Positions 34,493 to 42,751 of a stretch of DNA of 59,256 bases are shown here, piece by piece; position 1 is the stretch's first letter; every line of letters starts with the position of its first letter. A model generated the notes under the pieces. It worked only from the letters and a program-made list of their open reading frames with translations, made no database searches and had not been told where the DNA came from. The stretch covers positions 1 to 59,256 of the forward strand of contig CAJTEN010000030.1 in the NCBI GenBank assembly GCA_910575245.1, written 5' to 3'. The position numbers and the translations under genes were made by a program. This DNA is from Clostridia bacterium (GTDB lineage Bacteria; Bacillota; Clostridia; Lachnospirales; Lachnospiraceae).

Positions 34493-34520
34493 TTGAATAA
34501 CGTATTGTATTTGATATAAT
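34493..34520 (+). promoter_or_regulatory. Promoter of the small coiled-coil gene
   Basis: TTGAAT (34493-34498), a 16-base spacer and TATAAT (34515-34520), 25 bases before the start codon. Confidence 0.6.
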
Positions 34521-34544
34521 GAAGGCATGGAGGGAGGAGAGAGA

Positions 34545-34850
34545 ATGCTTGAGCAAAAAGAACTTGATGTTTTAAAGAACATGATGGAGTCCGTCCTGGA
34601 GAAATCCGAAGAGTCTATCCTGAGCAAAGTAGACGAGAGACTGGCTAATTCAGAAAATCTTTTACTGGAAGAGATGGAACGGACGAGGAGTATTTTGGAT
34701 ACTAAAATTGAAAGAGTACAGAAAAATCTGGATGAGCTATCGCAGCACTACAGAATTACAAAGCTTGAGAATGATAACATGGCATTGCTGTTGAAAATGA
34801 TAGAGGGACTGACAAGAAGAGTTGAGGAACTGGAAAGAAAAACAGCATGA
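34545..34850 (+). CDS. Small coiled-coil protein
   Basis: A 101-residue, wholly helical, charged protein with heptad-like spacing throughout (VLKNMMESVLEKSEESILSK, RSILDTKIERVQKNLDELSQ, MIEGLTRRVEELERK). There is no signal peptide or membrane span. GGAGGAGAG lies 5-12 bases upstream of the ATG at 34545, and a good promoter precedes it, so it is a real gene. No family or function is recognised. It may oligomerise or act as an adaptor. glnS starts 96 bases downstream, with TACAAT (34896-34901) as a possible separate -10. Confidence 0.65.
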   Translation: MLEQKELDVLKNMMESVLEKSEESILSKVDERLANSENLLLEEMERTRSILDTKIERVQKNLDELSQHYRITKLENDNMALLLKMIEGLTRRVEELERKTA

Positions 34851-34946
34851 TCGTTTAGGAATGTTTTATACTTCCTATTTTGGGGCGGCTATGTTACAAT
34901 ACGGATAGACAGCGTGTTTCTGCGCTTTATTATGTGAGGAGCAGTT

Positions 34947-36662
34947 ATGAGTGAGAATGAGAAGAATATGACAGAACAGGCAACGGAGAAAGAAGCAAAA
35001 GAAGTGGTATCCAGAAACTTTATCGAGCAGATCATTGACAAGGATCTTGCAGAGGGTGTTTATGATGCCGTCCATACCAGATTTCCTCCGGAGCCTAACG
35101 GATATCTGCACATCGGGCATGCGAAGAGCATACTGTTGAACGCGGGACTGGCCAGGCAGTACGGTGGCAAATTCAATCTTCGGTTTGACGATACGAATCC
35201 TACCAAGGAGAAGAGCGAGTTTGTAGACTCTATCAAAGAGGATGTACGTTGGCTTGGAGCTGATTTTGAGGACAGACTTTTCTTTGCGTCAGATTATTTT
35301 GAGCAGATGTATGAAGGAGCCCTCAAGCTGATCAGGAAGGGCAAGGCTTACGTATCTGATCTGACTGCAGAGCAGATGAGAGAGTACCGCGGTACACTGA
35401 CAGAGCCGGGTATTAACGATCCCAACAGGGACAGAAGCGTGGAAGAGAATCTTCGTTTGTTTGAAGAGATGAAAGAGGGCAGATACGCTGACGGGGAGAA
35501 GACACTGCGGGCGAAGATCGATATGGCCTCTCCCAATATTAACATGCGTGACCCGATCCTGTACCGTGTAGCGCGCCTGTCCCATCACAACACAGGAGAT
35601 AAATGGTGTATTTACCCGATGTATGACTACGCCCATCCGATTGAGGATGCCATCGAGGGCATTACCCATTCCATCTGTACGCTGGAGTTTGAGGATCACA
35701 GACCGCTGTACAACTGGGTCGTGACGGAACTGGAGTATCCGCATCCGCCGAAGCAGATTGAGTTTGCGAAAATGTATCTGACCAATGTAGTCACCGGGAA
35801 GAGATATATCAAGAAGCTGGTAGAGGATGGCATCGTAGACGGCTGGGACGATCCCAGGCTCGTTTCTATCGCGGCGCTCAGAAGAAGAGGCTTTACACCG
35901 GAATCCATTAAGCTTTTCGTTGACTTGTGCGGGGTCTCCAAAGCCAATTCCTCGGCCGAATATTCCATGCTGGAGTATTGTATCCGGGAAGACCTTAAGA
36001 TGAAACGTCCCCGTGTGATGGCAGCGCTTAATTCTCTGAAGCTGGTAATCGACAATTATCCGGAAGGGCAGAGAGAGGTTCTGGAGATTGTCAACAATCC
36101 GGAGAATGAGGCGCTGGGCAAGAGAGAAGTTCCTTTTTCACGGGAGTTGTATATTGACAGGGAAGATTTCATGGAGGAACCGCCGAAGAAATATTTCAGA
36201 TTGTTTCCGGGCAACGAGGTGCGGCTGATGGGAGCCTACTTCGTGAAGTGCGTAAGCTATGAGAAGGACGATGCGGGCAACGTGACAGTGGTGCACTGTA
36301 CCTATGATCCGGCCTCTAAAGGAGGCAACAGTCCTGACGGCCGTAAGGTGAAGGGAACGATCCACTGGGTATCTGCGGCGGACGCGGTCCGGGCGGAAGT
36401 GAGACTTTATGAGAATATCATCGATGAGGAGAAGGGTGTCTATAATGGTGACGGAAGCCTGAATCTGAATCCGAATTCTTTGACGGTTCTGAAGGAGTGT
36501 TATATAGAGCCTTCCGTTAAGGACGCCAGGGCATATGACAGCTTCCAGTTTGTCAGACAGGGATTTTTCTGTGTGGATTGCAAGGATTCCCGGCCGGATG
36601 GACTTGTGTTTAACAGGATTGTGTCGCTGAAGAGTTCTTATGTGCTCCCCAAGAAACAGTAA
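34947..36662 (+). CDS. glnS: Glutaminyl-tRNA synthetase
   Basis: A 571-residue class I aminoacyl-tRNA synthetase that charges tRNA-Gln directly. The HIGH motif is in PPEPNGYLHIGHAKSILLN, followed by FDDTNPTKEKSEFV. The KMSKS-equivalent is in DLCGVSKANSSAEYS, and the anticodon-binding beta barrels follow (EVPFSRELYIDREDF, VHCTYDPASKGG). The length matches bacterial GlnRS. Many Firmicutes lack GlnRS and use GatCAB amidation; its presence here fits the subset of Clostridia that hold the gene. AGGAGCAG precedes the start. Confidence 0.97.
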   Translation: MSENEKNMTEQATEKEAKEVVSRNFIEQIIDKDLAEGVYDAVHTRFPPEPNGYLHIGHAKSILLNAGLARQYGGKFNLRFDDTNPTKEKSEFVDSIKEDVRWLGADFEDRLFFASDYFEQMYEGALKLIRKGKAYVSDLTAEQMREYRGTLTEPGINDPNRDRSVEENLRLFEEMKEGRYADGEKTLRAKIDMASPNINMRDPILYRVARLSHHNTGDKWCIYPMYDYAHPIEDAIEGITHSICTLEFEDHRPLYNWVVTELEYPHPPKQIEFAKMYLTNVVTGKRYIKKLVEDGIVDGWDDPRLVSIAALRRRGFTPESIKLFVDLCGVSKANSSAEYSMLEYCIREDLKMKRPRVMAALNSLKLVIDNYPEGQREVLEIVNNPENEALGKREVPFSRELYIDREDFMEEPPKKYFRLFPGNEVRLMGAYFVKCVSYEKDDAGNVTVVHCTYDPASKGGNSPDGRKVKGTIHWVSAADAVRAEVRLYENIIDEEKGVYNGDGSLNLNPNSLTVLKECYIEPSVKDARAYDSFQFVRQGFFCVDCKDSRPDGLVFNRIVSLKSSYVLPKKQ

Positions 36663-36869
36663 TGGAACTTGACGATGCTATCGGCATCGCCGTGCTCAGC
36701 AGCCTTGCAGAGTGAAAATCTATCCTGCGTGAACAATTAAGGTAATTAAAGTGAATCATGCTGGAACTTGAGACATTTGAATTGCTACAATGGATCCGGC
36801 GCCGGACCGACGCCGGAAATAAACAATAATAAAGATTAAGATAACAAACCATGATCAGGAGGGTGCACT
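36663..36869. other. Intergenic stretch with a GC-rich hairpin
   Basis: No gene is supported. TCCGGCG (36795-36801) pairs with CGCCGGA (36811-36817), without a T tract. An AT-rich stretch after it precedes the AGGAGGG ribosome site of the DUF2225 gene. Confidence 0.4.
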
Positions 36870-37730
36870 ATGGCAGGATTATTGTCAGGATTAGCTCGTT
36901 TTGGCTTAGGAAAATTAGAAGAAATGGAAGTGTATGAGGATTCGAAGAAGGCAGCGCCCGGAGAAAACAGCAAGCCTGCCGCATCGGTTATGCAGGAGCA
37001 GGATTATCTCTTTGATAAATCCTGTACCTGTCCTATATGTGACAAGGAATTTAAAACAAGAACCGTCAAGGTCGGCAAGGCTAAGCTGGCCGGGAGTGAT
37101 CTGGATTTAAGGCCCCGGTATGAGCAGATCGATCAGCTGAAGTACGATGTTATTATGTGTCCCTTCTGTGGATATACGGCGTTGAGCAGATTTTTTAAAT
37201 TCGTTACCGCGCCGCAGGCTAATAATATCAAGAAAACGATATGTTCTACCTTTACGCCGCAGAAAGAGACGAAGGAAACCTATACATATGATGAGGCGCT
37301 GGAGCGCTATAAGCTGGCTCTTGCGAATGCCATCGTGAAGCAGGCCAAGGCCAGTGAGAGAGCGTATATTTGCCTGAAGACAGCATGGCTTCTGCGCGGT
37401 AAGGCGGAACACCTTGACAAGAATCTTCCGGATTACGAGGAGCAGAAAAAAAGCTGTGAAGAGGAAGAGAACGAATTCCTGCGCAATGCGTTGGACGGAT
37501 TTATTGCTGCCAGACAGGGAGAAAGCTTCCCGATGTGCGGCATGGATGAACCTACAGTGGACTATCTGATTGCTGTCATGGCCATGAGGTTTGAACAGTA
37601 TGACGTATCCAGCAGATTGATTGCAGGGATCCTGCAGTCAGCAGCAAATCCGCGGACAAAGGATAAGGCGAGAGACCTGAAGGAAATGGTGATGGCTAAG
37701 ATCAAGGAGAAAGGTACTGTGAAGAAATAG
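36870..37730 (+). CDS. DUF2225 family protein
   Basis: A 286-residue cytosolic protein with two CxxC pairs near the N-terminus: CTCPICDKEF (about 50-59) and MCPFCGYTALSRFF (about 90), which together could bind zinc. The rest is helical, with ALERYKLALANAIVKQAKAS and TAWLLRGKAE resembling TPR-like helices. This matches DUF2225 (PF09986), widespread in Clostridia and of unknown function. AGGAGGG precedes the start. The MocR-type regulator begins 14 bases after its stop, so the two may share a transcript. Confidence 0.85.
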   Translation: MAGLLSGLARFGLGKLEEMEVYEDSKKAAPGENSKPAASVMQEQDYLFDKSCTCPICDKEFKTRTVKVGKAKLAGSDLDLRPRYEQIDQLKYDVIMCPFCGYTALSRFFKFVTAPQANNIKKTICSTFTPQKETKETYTYDEALERYKLALANAIVKQAKASERAYICLKTAWLLRGKAEHLDKNLPDYEEQKKSCEEEENEFLRNALDGFIAARQGESFPMCGMDEPTVDYLIAVMAMRFEQYDVSSRLIAGILQSAANPRTKDKARDLKEMVMAKIKEKGTVKK

Positions 37731-37744
37731 ACACAGGGGTATAA

Positions 37745-39154
37745 ATGAGAGAGTTACCGATTCATATTCAGCTGAAACCGGAAAGCGATAAAACATTATA
37801 CGAACAAATATATGAGTATATTCGGGAGGAGATTAAGTCAGGCAGTCTTCTGAGGGATGAGAAGCTTCCTTCTGCACGCTACTTGGCGGAATATCTGCAG
37901 GTGTCCAGAACTACGGTGGATATGGCTTACGGTCAGCTTGTATCGGAAGGATATCTGGAGGCGAGACCCAGGCAGGGCTATTTTGTCAGTGCGGTGGAAG
38001 GGCTGTATGCCATAGATACTTATCCTCAGGCGGCAGATGACAGACAGAGGGAGAAGAGCAGACAGATATCGGGGAAGTATGACTTTTCACCGAATGCTAT
38101 TGATATGCATTTTTTCCCTTATGCTACATGGAAGAAGATCACGAAGAATATTCTCGTAGACGCCAACAGCGATATGTTTTCACTTGGTGAGCCTCAGGGA
38201 GATTTGCAGCTTCGGGTGACGATATGCCGTTATCTTCATGGTTCACGCGGAGTCAACTGTGACCCGGAACAGATTATTATAGGAGCAGGGAACGACTACC
38301 TGCTCCTTTTGCTGGAAAAAATATTAGGCCGGCATGTGCATGTGGCGATGGAAGATCCCACTTATGCCAGAGCATATAAGATATTCAGATCATGTGCCTA
38401 TCCGGTTTCTTTCATTCCGATGGACGGAAGCGGAATCAGAGTTGACTGTCTCAGACAAACAGATGCGAGAGTGGCCTATGTGATGCCTTCCCGACAGTAT
38501 CCGACGGGGATGTCCATGCCCATCGGCAGACGGATGGAGCTGTTGCAGTGGGCAGCCGAGGAAGAGGGCCGCTACCTGATTGAGGACGATTATGACAGTG
38601 AGTTCCGGTATAAGGGGAAGCCGCTGCCTTCTCTGCAGGCATCGGACAGAAACGGCAATGTAGTCTACATCGGTACGTTCTCCAAGGCGATAGCGCCGGC
38701 GATCCGAATCAGCTATATGGTACTTCCCTATCCGTTATTGGAATGCTACCGCAGGCAGTGTGGCTTCTATTCGTCCACGGTATCCAGAATCGACCAGACG
38801 ATTCTGAATGAATTTATTGAGAATGGTTATTTCGAGCGGTATCTGAATAAAATGCGTAAACAGTATCGCATGAAGCATGATTTACTGCTGGGAGAACTGC
38901 GTCCTTTTGGGAAGGCATTCAGAATATCCGGCAGCAATGCAGGACTGCATGTGATCCTGACGGATAAGAAAGGAAGAAGTGAAGAAGAACTGGCCCGTGC
39001 GGCAGAACTGTCAGGGGTTAAAGTTTACCAGATGCGGGATTTCAGGATGGGAGGACCGGGTGGCGATGCGGCCATGCTGATACTGGGTTATGGCGCGTTA
39101 TCGCCGGAAGAGATCAGGGAAGGGCTGGCACTATTGCGGAAAGCCTGGCTGTGA
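37745..39154 (+). CDS. MocR/PdxR-type GntR regulator with aminotransferase domain
   Basis: A 469-residue regulator. Residues 1-75 are a GntR winged helix (LYEQIYEYIREEIKSGSLL, KLPSARYLAEYLQVSRTTVD, YLEARPRQGYFV). Residues about 110-469 are a class I aminotransferase-like PLP domain, with the PLP-binding Lys in YIGTFSKAIAPAIRISYM and DDYDSEFRYKG upstream. Such proteins sense PLP or amino compounds. No pyridoxal, GABA or taurine genes are adjacent, so its target is unknown. Confidence 0.9.
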   Translation: MRELPIHIQLKPESDKTLYEQIYEYIREEIKSGSLLRDEKLPSARYLAEYLQVSRTTVDMAYGQLVSEGYLEARPRQGYFVSAVEGLYAIDTYPQAADDRQREKSRQISGKYDFSPNAIDMHFFPYATWKKITKNILVDANSDMFSLGEPQGDLQLRVTICRYLHGSRGVNCDPEQIIIGAGNDYLLLLLEKILGRHVHVAMEDPTYARAYKIFRSCAYPVSFIPMDGSGIRVDCLRQTDARVAYVMPSRQYPTGMSMPIGRRMELLQWAAEEEGRYLIEDDYDSEFRYKGKPLPSLQASDRNGNVVYIGTFSKAIAPAIRISYMVLPYPLLECYRRQCGFYSSTVSRIDQTILNEFIENGYFERYLNKMRKQYRMKHDLLLGELRPFGKAFRISGSNAGLHVILTDKKGRSEEELARAAELSGVKVYQMRDFRMGGPGGDAAMLILGYGALSPEEIREGLALLRKAWL

Positions 39155-39225
39155 TCCTCCGGCGTACTGTGCACTTTGTAAGACAAATATTGAATACTAA
39201 AGTGCAGACCAGTGGGAGGCCTGCC

Positions 39226-39831
39226 TTATCTTCTGTAACAGATCCGCTTCATCATATCCAGATAAGACACAATCTCTTCGTACAGCATCTCCGGCTGGAA
39301 AGAGGCATCGCGGAAACGGGCATTCATCAGGCCGCTGATGGTATAATCCAGCATGGCATCCAGCTTCTCGTAGGATACATCGGGAAGAAAACGGGAACGG
39401 TCAGTTTGGTTTTTCAGAACGGCGTATACGTCTGAGAGGACACTGCGCTGCCGCTCTGTGGACATTAAGGCTTCACTTACATTTTCAGACATACAGCTTT
39501 CCAGAAAACGCTGCATGCATGGATAATTCCTTAGAACCTGCATCTTGGCAAACTCAATCTGCTTCCTGATCTCGAAATAGTCATCAGCTGAGGAGAGTAC
39601 TCCCGTGGTCAATTCCAGCTTCATAAAGCGCGTACTGTAATCGTACAGAAAAGTGTAGAGTCCTAACTTGCTTCCGAAATAGTGGAAGAGGAGCCCCTTG
39701 CTGATGCCGGCTTCCGCCACGATATCGTCTGTACTTGCATGTTTGTAGCCGTTTGAGGCGAACACTTTCAGCGCCGCATTGATCATGCGGTCCTGTTTCT
39801 CCTTTTTTAAATCAAAAAATTTCTCGTTCAT
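39226..39831 (-). CDS. TetR/AcrR-family transcriptional regulator
   Basis: A 201-residue repressor-type regulator on the minus strand. The N-terminal helix-turn-helix is typical: RMINAALKVFASNGYKHAST, DDIVAEAGISKGLLFHYFGS, and KLGLYTFLYDY as the connecting helix. The C-terminal ligand domain is variable and carries no recognised signature. No transporter or enzyme gene is directly divergent, so the target is unclear; the closest gene on the other side is the acidic membrane protein at 40179. A palindrome about 110 bases upstream may be its operator. Confidence 0.88.
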   Translation of the reverse strand: MNEKFFDLKKEKQDRMINAALKVFASNGYKHASTDDIVAEAGISKGLLFHYFGSKLGLYTFLYDYSTRFMKLELTTGVLSSADDYFEIRKQIEFAKMQVLRNYPCMQRFLESCMSENVSEALMSTERQRSVLSDVYAVLKNQTDRSRFLPDVSYEKLDAMLDYTISGLMNARFRDASFQPEMLYEEIVSYLDMMKRICYRR

Positions 39832-39938
39832 TTGTACTCCATGATATTCTGAATGGTATTCCAGGCTGTGTGTTCTTTGGTAGCATTTCGAGCATTAATA
39901 GGGGTAACCAGTTCTGCCCAGGCAGCCGCCTGTAATCT

Positions 39939-39962
39939 GAATTGACTTTATTAGTCGAATTC
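39939..39962. promoter_or_regulatory. Candidate TetR operator
   Basis: GAATTGACT (39939-39947) and AGTC-G-AATTC (39953-39962) form an inverted repeat with one bulged base. It lies in the 347-base gap between the TetR gene and the acidic membrane protein gene. The rest of that gap is AT-rich, with an approximate direct repeat (TATTAATATATTTG, TATTAAATATTTG) at about 40122-40150 near the likely promoter of the downstream gene. Confidence 0.4.
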
Positions 39963-40178
39963 TAATATATCATAAAAGCGCGGTGGATTCAATGTCCGCA
40001 GGAAAACTAGTTTTCTGAAAATGATCGGGCACAAGATGTTGTGTGTGAATGCTTTCGAAGACTGATTCTGGAAATAATTAGAAAAATTTTATACATATTC
40101 CCTTTTCATTTTGGTAAAATAGTATTAATATATTTGTATTAAATATTTGTTTTAAGAGACGGTGAAAGGAGAACCCTC

Positions 40179-40568
40179 ATGGCGAAAAAATTTGGAAAGT
40201 TTTTAATGGTGACAGCTGCTGTCAGCGCCGTTGCAGCAGGTGTTTACTATTGTTTACAGAATAGAGATTCTTCTGTAGATGATGATTTTGATGACGATGA
40301 TGATTTCGATGATTTTGACGATGATTTAGATGACGATGAGACATCTAAGGAAGCAGACCGCAATTATGTGGATCTGGATCTGGAGAAAGCAGAGGAATTT
40401 AAGGAAGGCCTGGATGCGGCCAAGGCAGAGGCAACAGATAAGATTATAGGCGCAGCCAAAGAAGTGACCGATAAAGTCAAAGAGACAGCGGAGAAGGCTG
40501 AAGTGAAGGTAGAAGAATTCTTTGATGACGAAAGTGATGATAATGACGGGTCTATGGATGCAATGTAG
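40179..40568 (+). CDS. Membrane-anchored, extremely acidic small protein
   Basis: A 129-residue protein. A short basic head and one hydrophobic segment (FLMVTAAVSAVAAGVYYCL, about 8-26) are followed by a run of Asp (about 33-54) and then Lys/Glu/Ala-rich helical repeats (AKAEATDKIIGAAKEVTDK, VKETAEKAEVKVEEFF), ending in another acidic stretch. The helical part resembles LEA- or YtxH-like proteins. The start has GGTGAAAGGAG upstream. The cell location of the acidic part is uncertain. Function unknown; calcium or polycation binding is only a guess. Confidence 0.7.
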   Translation: MAKKFGKFLMVTAAVSAVAAGVYYCLQNRDSSVDDDFDDDDDFDDFDDDLDDDETSKEADRNYVDLDLEKAEEFKEGLDAAKAEATDKIIGAAKEVTDKVKETAEKAEVKVEEFFDDESDDNDGSMDAM

Positions 40569-40664
40569 AAGACGGGAAGTGCTGCCAAGCTGATAAGGCG
40601 TCTGAGGGACGCCGCCTGAGTAGAACGATAGTAACGATATCGCAATGATATCATAAGGAATGAA

Positions 40665-40702
40665 GAAACGCCAAAACTATACAGCACACGGTTTTGGCGT
40701 TT
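40665..40702. terminator. Bidirectional terminator
   Basis: GAAACGCCAAAAC (40665-40677) pairs with GTTTTGGCGTTTC (40690-40702), followed by TTTATC on the plus strand and preceded by an A-containing run for the minus strand. It separates two convergent genes. Confidence 0.8.
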
Positions 40703-40727
40703 CTTTATCTCTGTCTGTATCTCTGGG

Positions 40728-41489
40728 TCATTTGTTCATTTTATAGGGCGGGTCTGCGGGGTAGCCGCCTTTCAGCTTCTGCATGCCGCGCTGGATGGCG
40801 TCTTTGGAATTCTTCCAGTCGGCATCTTTATTGCGGTAGTCGAATTTCTCTACCAGCCAGGATACATCCTCGGCGAGCCTTGCCATATTCTGCTCCATCA
40901 GCGGGAAAACCATGTCATAGAATTCAGCTTTCTCTTTATCGTTCAGGCGGCTGTCGGCGGCCTCACACAGATCTCCGAAATGGTGCAGGCAGAATCCTTT
41001 GCTGTTTTTTACTTTATCACAAAACTCCTGGTCCTTCTTATACATGACGAAGAAGGTGTCCAGATAGCGTTCGTAGGTATCGGCGTAACGCCTGCAGATA
41101 TAACAGGAGCGGTCTTTCTCTGCAATCCACAGGCCGATGGGATTCTGACGTTCGGCCTGTTTCTTGAATTTATCTTTCAGGGAAGTCTTGCCCGGCTTGA
41201 AATTCCTGAACTGCTGCTGCATCTCGCTGTTCATCTGTACGTAATGAGTCTTAAGAATCCAGGCATTGCCCAGTGTGTTGCCGTAATCAAACATTTTCTT
41301 GAAATGGGTTCTGCAGAATCCAGCCTGGTCGGTCTGCTCCCTGACATCACTTTCCATATAGGAGGAACCGGAGCCCAGGACGAAGTCCAGCAAATCCTGC
41401 TCTACGTTTCGCTCTATGAAGCAGAAGGGGCATTCGTCGCCCGCGTTCATGGCGTCATTTAAGGGGATGGTGTATAATTTCTCTTTCAT
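40728..41489 (-). CDS. DUF6062 family protein
   Basis: A 253-residue cytosolic protein. It has ordered Cys/His clusters that look like repeated zinc sites: CPFC near residue 20, FCRTHF near 58, CYICRRY near 128 and FCLHHF near 165. The start MKEKLYTIPLNDAMNAGDEC is typical of DUF6062, a family common in Lachnospiraceae with no known function. AAGGTAATC-type sequence precedes the start weakly; an AAGAAGG is 6-12 bases upstream. The gene is monocistronic. Confidence 0.82.
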   Translation of the reverse strand: MKEKLYTIPLNDAMNAGDECPFCFIERNVEQDLLDFVLGSGSSYMESDVREQTDQAGFCRTHFKKMFDYGNTLGNAWILKTHYVQMNSEMQQQFRNFKPGKTSLKDKFKKQAERQNPIGLWIAEKDRSCYICRRYADTYERYLDTFFVMYKKDQEFCDKVKNSKGFCLHHFGDLCEAADSRLNDKEKAEFYDMVFPLMEQNMARLAEDVSWLVEKFDYRNKDADWKNSKDAIQRGMQKLKGGYPADPPYKMNK

Positions 41490-41511
41490 GGATTACCTTC
41501 TTTCTTCGTTG

Positions 41512-41616
41512 CCGTGCTCTCTGACTTCCGTCCGGCCAGCAAGCGGGTGGCCTGGATGCGTTGCAGTTTGAGGACGGGCAGGCCATGGACTGTAACGTCC
41601 ATGCCGGTCAGCACGG
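41512..41616. other. 105-base sequence able to fold as a three-way junction
   Basis: Outer stem: CCGTGC (41512-41517) with GCACGG (41611-41616), continued by TGAC (41522-41525) with GTCA (41607-41610). Second stem: CCGTCC (41528-41533) with GGACGG (41572-41577), enclosing GGCCA (41534-41538) with TGGCC (41548-41552). Third stem: CATGGAC (41584-41590) with GTCCATG (41597-41603) around TGTAAC. It lies between divergent genes. It may be a structured RNA or a folded repeat element; no family is recognised. Confidence 0.35.
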
Positions 41617-41712
41617 GAATTATTTAAGAATAGATTACCATATCTTGAAAAGGCGTGCTATAATAAAATAGATTAAGTTCAGAATGAGAATGCAGAGAAG
41701 GCGGTAAAGCAT

Positions 41713-42531
41713 ATGCAGAGACAGATTCCCGCTGTCAATGAAGACAGAGAACATATATTGGAAGAGGTGCAGTGCTTCGCACTGGACATGGATGGCACCA
41801 TCTATCTGGGAGAACAGTGGATTGAAGGGGCACAGGAATTCCTTTGCAGGATAGAGGAGACAGGCAGAAATTACGTGTTCGTGACCAATAATTCTTCTAA
41901 AAACCCGGCTGTCTACGTGGAGAAGCTGCATCGCATGGGACTTGACGTAGGAGAAGATAAGATTGTTACATCCGGTCAGGCAACGATCTATTATCTGCAG
42001 AACTATTTTCCGGGAGCCAGGGTGTTTCTTCTGGGGAATCCGCTGCTGCAGGAAGAGTTTACTCAGGAAGGTATCCTTCTGGAAGAAGAGTATCCCGATG
42101 TGGTGGTGACGGCCTTTGACACGTCACTTGATTATCAGAAAATGTGCAGGGTCTGTGATCATGTCAGGGCAGGACTGCCTTATCTGGCCACACACCCGGA
42201 TTACAACTGCCCCACGGAGACGGGATTTATTCCGGATGCGGGAGCTATTCATGCATTTATTCATGCTTCGGCTTTCCGATATCCTGACCGGATTATCGGC
42301 AAGCCTAATGAGGATATCATAGAATATCTGGCGACCAGAGTGGGCACGCAGAGAAGCCGGATCGCCATGGTGGGAGACAGACTCTATACGGATATCGCGG
42401 CAGGGAGGAACAACGGACTTAAGAGTGTGCTCGTTTTAAGCGGGGAGGCGGCGATGGAGGATGTGGAGCAGTCTGAGGTTAGGCCGGATTTGATTTTTGA
42501 GTCGGTGAAGGAGATGGCGGAGTTGCTGTGA
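41713..42531 (+). CDS. HAD-IIA family phosphatase (NagD/AraL-like)
   Basis: A 272-residue cytosolic phosphatase of the haloacid dehalogenase superfamily, subclass IIA. Motif I is FALDMDGTIYLGEQWI with the nucleophile Asp, motif II is FVTNNSSK, and motif III/IV is IIGKPNEDIIEYL with IAMVGDRLYTDIAAG. The large C2 cap between motifs II and III is present. Such enzymes remove phosphate from sugar phosphates or nucleotides; the natural substrate cannot be read from sequence. TATAAT at 41659-41664 with an upstream TGC is a likely extended -10. Confidence 0.9.
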   Translation: MQRQIPAVNEDREHILEEVQCFALDMDGTIYLGEQWIEGAQEFLCRIEETGRNYVFVTNNSSKNPAVYVEKLHRMGLDVGEDKIVTSGQATIYYLQNYFPGARVFLLGNPLLQEEFTQEGILLEEEYPDVVVTAFDTSLDYQKMCRVCDHVRAGLPYLATHPDYNCPTETGFIPDAGAIHAFIHASAFRYPDRIIGKPNEDIIEYLATRVGTQRSRIAMVGDRLYTDIAAGRNNGLKSVLVLSGEAAMEDVEQSEVRPDLIFESVKEMAELL

Positions 42532-42596
42532 AAGTTGCTGATTGGCTGCCATAAAGCGATCGTGGGAAGGAATGGTGGGAATCCTTTTGGTTATGG

Positions 42597-42624
42597 TTGA
42601 TTTTGTACAATAATCTGTTATAAT
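42597..42624 (+). promoter_or_regulatory. Promoter of the GT-C/GT2 gene pair
   Basis: TTGATT (42597-42602), a 16-base spacer and TATAAT (42619-42624), about 130 bases before the first gene. A possible 16-codon frame begins at 42630 in the leader, without a good ribosome site. Confidence 0.5.
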
Positions 42625-42751
42625 GAATCATGCTTACCGGAGGATTGATATATTTGTGCCTTTGTGGTTATTCGACATAAACACTCTTTGAAAATAGGCA
42701 TAAGTATCAGATATAGATGAAATAGGATATTTGGATACGGAACACCTCAGA

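Noticed and set aside
41512..41616. Structured element as a tRNA or known riboswitch
   Set aside because: The arms do not fit a cloverleaf with conserved T-loop, and I recognise no conserved riboswitch core.
42630..42680. 16-codon leader frame before the GT-C-like gene
   Set aside because: There is no ribosome site before it, no runs of regulatory codons and no attenuator hairpin.
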